Shown piece by piece: positions 20,788-24,736 of a DNA stretch of 24,736 nucleotides. The stretch spans positions 1-24,736 of the forward strand of contig CALGNW010000341.1 of assembly GCA_937958345.1 (NCBI GenBank), given 5' to 3'. Within the stretch, counting starts at the first letter, position 1. Every line of letters starts with the position of its first letter. The DNA is from an uncultured Neomegalonema sp. (GTDB taxonomy: Bacteria > Pseudomonadota > Alphaproteobacteria > Rhodobacterales > Rhodobacteraceae). Under the pieces are notes generated by a model, which worked only from the letters and a program-made list of their open reading frames with translations, was not told the DNA's origin and searched no databases. A program made the position numbers and the translations under genes.

Positions 20788-21561
20788 ATGAGCGACCAAC
20801 CCCTTGCCCGCTATGCCGATCTTGCGGGACGGACCGTCTTTATCTCGGGCGGCGCATCAGGGATCGGCGCTGATCTGGTTACCGCGTTTCATCAGCAAAG
20901 CGCGGACGTCGTGTTCGTCGATATTGCCGAGGCTGAGGGCGAGGCGCTGGCGGCGGGATTAACGGCGACAGGGCCGGAAGCCGTTTTCCTGACCTGCGAC
21001 GTGACGGATACCGCGGCCTTAACGGAGGCGCTGATCTTCGCTGAAAATCGCGGAAACGGAATCGATATACTGGTGAACAACGCCGCCCGGGATACGCGCG
21101 CGGATTTGCTGGAGATTACCGAGGACGACTGGACTGCGGCCATCAACGTGAATCTCAAACACCAGTTTTTTGCGGCGCAAAAAGTGTGCGGCTGGATGAA
21201 GACCCGGGGGCGCGGGTCGATTATCAATTTCGGGTCTGTCGCCCCTGAAATGATGGTCCCTAATCTGGCGATCTATAACGCCTGCAAAGCGGCGGTTCGC
21301 GGACTGACGCGCTCGATTGCCCGCGACATGGGCGGCTTTGGCATCCGGGCGAATACGATATTACCGGGGGCGATTTTGACCGAGCGGCAGAGGGAGCTTT
21401 GGTTCTCGGAACAATCCGCCATTGATACGGTTGTCGCGCAGCAATGCCTGCGGCGCGAGCTGTGCGGGCGCGACGTGGCGGAGATGGCCCTGTTTCTCGG
21501 CTCGGATGTATCCGCCGCCTGCACGGCACAGAATTTCGTCGTTGACGGCGGGATGATTTGA
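20788..21561 (+). CDS. SDR sugar dehydrogenase, XylB-like (second copy)
   Basis: A 257-residue classical short-chain dehydrogenase. The cofactor loop is SGGASGIG (20-27), NNAA is at 97-100, and the catalytic residues are S150, Y163 and K167 (YNACK). D45 (VFVDIA) at the end of beta-strand 2 predicts NAD. It shares the L-T-x-R-Q-x-x-L-W motif and overall pattern with the SDR at 6114-6878 and with Caulobacter xylose 1-dehydrogenase. It likely oxidises the aldose imported by XylFHG to its lactone, handing it to the SMP-30 lactonase. AGGA at 20777-20780 is 7 nt from the ATG at 20788; the ATG at 20785 is one codon earlier. The stop overlaps the ROK start as TTGA. Confidence 0.9.
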   Translation: MSDQPLARYADLAGRTVFISGGASGIGADLVTAFHQQSADVVFVDIAEAEGEALAAGLTATGPEAVFLTCDVTDTAALTEALIFAENRGNGIDILVNNAARDTRADLLEITEDDWTAAINVNLKHQFFAAQKVCGWMKTRGRGSIINFGSVAPEMMVPNLAIYNACKAAVRGLTRSIARDMGGFGIRANTILPGAILTERQRELWFSEQSAIDTVVAQQCLRRELCGRDVAEMALFLGSDVSAACTAQNFVVDGGMI

Positions 21562-22769
21562 GCCCGGCGCGCGGCATTGCCGACAGTGCCGCCCTGCGCG
21601 CCAGCAATGTTGCGCGGGCGCTTTCGGAAATTCGGCGTCGGGGCGAGGCGGCGCGCGTTGATCTGGTCGAGACACTCGACCTCAGCCCCGCCACGGTCAG
21701 CGGCATCATCTCGGATTTGCTTGAGGCGGATCTGATTATCGAGGCCCCCTCTGCCGTCGCGGCGGGGCGCGGGCGTCCGCGCATTCAGCTCAGCCTGAAT
21801 CCCCGCGCGCGCATCGTCGCCGGTGCGAAGCTGAGCGATGACGGCGTGACGGTCGCCATTCTCGATTTTTGCGGCGAGGTGTTATCGACCGGCGAGGTCG
21901 CGACCGATCAGGCCACGATTGATGCGCCGATGCTGCTGACAAAGATCGACATCGCCCTCAAGCGCGCGTTGCAGGGGGCAAAGCTGAAGGACAGAGACCT
22001 TGCCGCGTTCGGCCTCGGGGTCCCGGGATTTGTCGATGTGGAGAGCGGACTGTGTCACTGGAGTCCGCTGTTATCTGGTGCGCCGATTGACCTGCGCGCG
22101 CTGCTGTCCAAGCGCCTGTCCTGTCCGATATTTGTCGATAACGATGCCAACCTCGCGACGATGGCCGAGTTGTGGTTCGGGCACGGGCGCGATGAACGGG
22201 ACTTTCTGGTTGTTACAGTCGAGCACGGTGTCGGGCTGGGGATCGTGCTGGACACGCAGTTGTTTCGCGGCGCACGCGGTTTGGGTGCGGAGTTCGGCCA
22301 CACGAAAGTGCAGATCGACGGCGCCCTGTGCCGCTGCGGTCAACGCGGATGCCTTGAGGCTTATGTCTCGGACTATGCGCTGGCGCGCGAGGCCGGACTG
22401 GCGGTCAAGGGGGCGACGGGGCCTGAGGACATTCTCGACAAACTGGCCGAGCAAGCCAAAGCGGGGGACGACGTTTCGGCCTCGATCTACAGGAGGGCGG
22501 GACGGATGCTGGGTCTGGGCCTTGCGAATTTGCTGAACATTTTCGACCCGCCGCTGATTATCCTCGCCGGTGAGCGGATGCAGAACCATGACCTGCTGGC
22601 AACTGAAATTCAGCGCACGCTCGCGGCGAATACGCTGGCGGTGGACCGGCCCAGCGCGCGGGTTTCCGTGCATCGCTGGGGCGATCAGTTATGGGCGCGG
22701 GGCGCGGGGGCGCTGGCGCTCGACGGCTTAATGTCCCGAGCGCCCATCGCGCAGGCAGAGGTGGCCTGA
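21558..22769 (+). CDS. ROK-family transcriptional regulator
   Basis: A 403-residue protein with an N-terminal winged helix at about 12-75 (LSPATVSGIISDLLEADLI) and a ROK sugar-kinase-like domain from about 85. The zinc site is H248 with C258, C260 and C265 (LCRCGQRGCLEAY). The sugar-binding VDNDANLA (193-200) and GAEFGHT (243-249) are intact, so an aldose effector is expected. This is the XylR/NagC/Mlc architecture. The start is a TTG (21558) overlapping the dehydrogenase stop; no ATG is available before the helix-turn-helix. It probably controls the divergent xylFHG operon and its own operon through the palindromes at 20624-20755 (inference). Confidence 0.9.
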   Translation: MSPARGIADSAALRASNVARALSEIRRRGEAARVDLVETLDLSPATVSGIISDLLEADLIIEAPSAVAAGRGRPRIQLSLNPRARIVAGAKLSDDGVTVAILDFCGEVLSTGEVATDQATIDAPMLLTKIDIALKRALQGAKLKDRDLAAFGLGVPGFVDVESGLCHWSPLLSGAPIDLRALLSKRLSCPIFVDNDANLATMAELWFGHGRDERDFLVVTVEHGVGLGIVLDTQLFRGARGLGAEFGHTKVQIDGALCRCGQRGCLEAYVSDYALAREAGLAVKGATGPEDILDKLAEQAKAGDDVSASIYRRAGRMLGLGLANLLNIFDPPLIILAGERMQNHDLLATEIQRTLAANTLAVDRPSARVSVHRWGDQLWARGAGALALDGLMSRAPIAQAEVA

Positions 22770-23725
22770 TGGTCGCGAATTTCGGCACACTTGCCAACGG
22801 CGAAGTCGTGCAACGGGTCGAGATCGGTGACGGGTTTCTGACCGTATCGCTGTTGACCTACGGTGCGAGTATTCAATCGATCCGGATGGCGGGCTGTCCG
22901 TTTTCGCTCTGCCTCGGCTTTGATACGCTGGACGGATACCTGACCTCGCGTTCGTATTTCGGAGCCATTGTCGGGCGGGTCGTCAACCGGATCGGGAACG
23001 GGCAGGCCGTGATTGACGGTACGCCCCACGTCTTTGACCGGAACGAGGCCGGACGCCACACATTACACGGCGGCGCGCACGGGATCGGCAGACGTGTCTG
23101 GAAAATCACCGACGCGGACGCGCGCTCGGCAACGTTGTCTATTACCGATCCCGACGGCGCGAACGGGTTTCCCGGAACGCTGTCTGTCGCTGTGCGGTAC
23201 GAGGTTAAGCCGGGCGGTATCCTCGCAATTTCATTGCAGGCGGAAACAGACGCGGCGACGCTGTGTAACCTTGCGCCGCACCCGTATTTTAATCTGAATG
23301 GCGCGGGCGATGCGCGGGCGCAGGTATTGCAGGTCGAGGCGGTCTGCTTTCTTGAAACCGATTCGGAAAACATTCCGACCGGCAAGCTGATACCCGTTGC
23401 GGGAACGCGGTGGGATCACCGGACGGGACAAAGCATGCTGGATAGCGGTTTGGCCTATGACACAAATTTTTGCCTTAGCGGATCGCGGCAACCGTTGCGG
23501 CGGGTGGCCCGTCTTTCGGGGTTGGAAAGCGGGATATCGCTGAACGTCGAGACCACCGAGCCGGGATTACAGGTCTATGACGGGTCGGGGCTGAGCGCGG
23601 CATATTCAGGCATCGCCCTTGAACCGCAGGGATGGATTGATGCGGCGAACAATCCTGACTTCCCCGGCACACTGTTGCGGCCCGGGGCGGTATCGCGCCA
23701 GCTCACACAATTAGTCTTCGAATAG
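22769..23725 (+). CDS. galM: Aldose 1-epimerase (mutarotase)
   Basis: A 318-residue beta-sandwich enzyme that interconverts alpha and beta anomers of galactose, glucose or xylose, giving the dehydrogenase its preferred anomer. GalM catalytic and binding residues are visible: R74 (VNRIGNG), H97 and H100 (RHTLHGG), H171 (LAPHPYFNLNG), D231 (YDTNF) and the general base E285 (IALEPQGWIDA). The ATG at 22769 shares its A with the ROK stop (TGATG), which decides the start although the frame is open further upstream. The 3' end overlaps the convergent ruvB gene by 15 bp, so no terminator fits between them. Confidence 0.92.
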   Translation: MVANFGTLANGEVVQRVEIGDGFLTVSLLTYGASIQSIRMAGCPFSLCLGFDTLDGYLTSRSYFGAIVGRVVNRIGNGQAVIDGTPHVFDRNEAGRHTLHGGAHGIGRRVWKITDADARSATLSITDPDGANGFPGTLSVAVRYEVKPGGILAISLQAETDAATLCNLAPHPYFNLNGAGDARAQVLQVEAVCFLETDSENIPTGKLIPVAGTRWDHRTGQSMLDSGLAYDTNFCLSGSRQPLRRVARLSGLESGISLNVETTEPGLQVYDGSGLSAAYSGIALEPQGWIDAANNPDFPGTLLRPGAVSRQLTQLVFE

Positions 23726-24733
23726 GTCGCGTTTTTTCGGAGCGGTCAAACCCAGATGGGTCCATGCCTTGTGCCCCAGCATCCGGCCCCGCGGCGTTCT
23801 CGCGATCAATCCCTGTTGCAGCAGATAAGGCTCGATCACGTCTTCGATTGCGTCACGCGCCTCGGACAGTGCCGCCGCCAGCGTCTCGACACCCACCGGA
23901 CCGCCGCCGTAATTTTCGGCAATACACATCAGATAACGCCGGTCGAGTTGATCAAGTCCGGCGGCGTCCACCTCTAACCGGCCAAGCGCGGTATCGGCCT
24001 GATCCCGCGTGATCGTGCCATCGCCCTCGACAACGGCAAAATCGCGTACACGGCGCAGCAGGCGGCCCGCTATCCGGGGCGTGCCGCGCGAGCGTTTTGC
24101 GATTTCGAGCGCGCCGTCCGCGGTAATGCCCGCGCCGAGCAATTCGGCATTTCGCGTGATGATCGTTTGCAGGTCTTCGACATCATAAAAATTCAGACGC
24201 AGAGGTATTCCGAACCTGTCGCGCAATGGTGTCGTCAGCAAGCCAAGCCGCGTCGTTGCCCCCACAAGCGTAAAGGGTTGCAGGTCGATGCGCACGGTGC
24301 GCGCCGCCGGACCCTCGCCGATCACCAGATCAAGTTCGAAATCCTCCATCGCCGGATAGAGAATTTCCTCGACCGCCGGATTCAGCCGGTGAATTTCATC
24401 GATGAACAACACGTCATTTGCATCAAGGTTCGTCAGCACCGCCGCCAGATCGCCCGCGCGGGCAATCACGGGGCCGGAGGTCATGCGGAAATTAACACCC
24501 AGTTCGCGCGAGACGATCTGCGCCAGTGTTGTCTTGCCCAGCCCCGGCGGGCCGTGCAGCAGCACATGGTCCATCGCCTCGCCGCGGGATTTTGCCGCCT
24601 CGACAAAGACGCGCAGATTGGCGCGCACAGATTCCTGACCGATAAAGTTGGTCAGTGATTTCGGACGCAGCGCCGCGTCGGGCGCGTCGCTTTCCAGCGC
24701 GTCGGGTTCGATGAGGCGGGTGTCTTCGGTCAT
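23711..24733 (-). CDS. ruvB: Holliday junction branch migration ATPase RuvB
   Basis: A 340-residue AAA+ motor that drives Holliday-junction branch migration with RuvA. Walker A is GPPGLGKTT (61-69), Walker B VLFIDEIH (108-115), sensor 1 lies in LVGATTR, and the winged-helix domain ends with RTPRGRMLGHKAW and a short Asp-ending tail. The length is normal for the family. The start is ATG 24733; the bases before it would let a ruvA stop overlap as ATGA, the usual ruvAB arrangement, but ruvA itself is outside the window. It is a housekeeping gene unrelated to the sugar modules and marks the end of the catabolic locus. Confidence 0.98.
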   Translation of the reverse strand: MTEDTRLIEPDALESDAPDAALRPKSLTNFIGQESVRANLRVFVEAAKSRGEAMDHVLLHGPPGLGKTTLAQIVSRELGVNFRMTSGPVIARAGDLAAVLTNLDANDVLFIDEIHRLNPAVEEILYPAMEDFELDLVIGEGPAARTVRIDLQPFTLVGATTRLGLLTTPLRDRFGIPLRLNFYDVEDLQTIITRNAELLGAGITADGALEIAKRSRGTPRIAGRLLRRVRDFAVVEGDGTITRDQADTALGRLEVDAAGLDQLDRRYLMCIAENYGGGPVGVETLAAALSEARDAIEDVIEPYLLQQGLIARTPRGRMLGHKAWTHLGLTAPKKRDLFED

Positions 24734-24736
24734 GCG

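Noticed and set aside
24730..24736. Possible ruvA stop overlapping the ruvB start
   Set aside because: The bases permit an ATGA overlap, but only three bases of the putative gene lie in the window, too little to call.
1..24736. CRISPR arrays, tRNA or rRNA genes, insertion sequences, prophage or defence genes
   Set aside because: No regularly spaced repeats, cloverleaf-like segments, transposase or integrase motifs, or defence-type domains were found on either strand.

Overview
The window looks like chromosomal DNA of an alphaproteobacterium, most likely a marine member of the Rhodobacterales (Roseobacter type). The reasons are inferential: GC-rich coding with dense, mostly overlapping genes, a TatD-type hydrolase tail followed by a PhnP-like metallo-hydrolase, a stand-alone CpaC-type pilus N-domain protein, and oxidative (non-phosphorylating) sugar pathways built on Caulobacter XylB-like dehydrogenases. 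I saw no rRNA, tRNA, CRISPR array, transposase or phage gene.

Layout. (1) 1-2691, housekeeping or envelope genes: the tail of a TatD-family gene, an MBL-fold hydrolase, a bidirectional terminator, a secreted pilus-N-domain protein on the minus strand, and a divergent CAP-domain lipoprotein. (2) 2694-11495, minus strand: an eight-gene galactoside operon. It is transcribed from 11495 downward: solute-binding protein, two CUT1 permeases, GH4 alpha-galactosidase, XylB-like sugar dehydrogenase, 2-keto-3-deoxygalactonate kinase, KDPGal aldolase, GH42 beta-galactosidase. (3) 11612-14866, plus strand, divergent: an IclR regulator, the CUT1 ATPase that the galactoside importer needs, and a MauG-like di-haem peroxidase. 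(4) 14790-20527, minus strand: a xylose-type ABC importer (XylF, XylH, single-domain XylG), an SMP-30 sugar lactonase, and a secreted FG-GAP/ASPIC-UnbV (CRTAC1-like) protein that meets the peroxidase gene tail to tail with a 77-bp overlap. (5) 20788-23725, plus strand, divergent from (4): a second XylB-like dehydrogenase, a ROK-family regulator and an aldose 1-epimerase. (6) 23711-24733, minus strand: ruvB, a housekeeping gene that closes the locus.

How the genes fit together. Neither glycosidase shows a signal peptide, so intact alpha- and beta-galactosides would be imported and split in the cytoplasm. Galactose would then be oxidised to the lactone and galactonate, dehydrated, phosphorylated by DgoK and split by DgoA (De Ley-Doudoroff route). 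The second module imports a monosaccharide of the xylose type. It supplies mutarotase, dehydrogenase and lactonase, the first three steps of an oxidative aldose pathway. No aldonate dehydratase lies in the window, so both routes must borrow one from elsewhere. The most unusual element is a periplasmic pair, the di-haem MauG-like enzyme and the Trp-rich CRTAC1-like protein. Each is translationally coupled to one of the two sugar modules and they converge on each other.

Eleven gene junctions overlap by 1 or 4 nt (ATGA, GTGA, TTGA or TGATG), so most genes are read as tightly coupled operons. Start codons were chosen by Shine-Dalgarno spacing, these overlaps and signal-peptide shape. No stretch without a gene exceeds 300 bases; the largest are 20528-20787, 1813-1983, 19320-19489, 8240-8364, 11496-11611 and 10153-10253, and each carries inverted or direct repeats described below.
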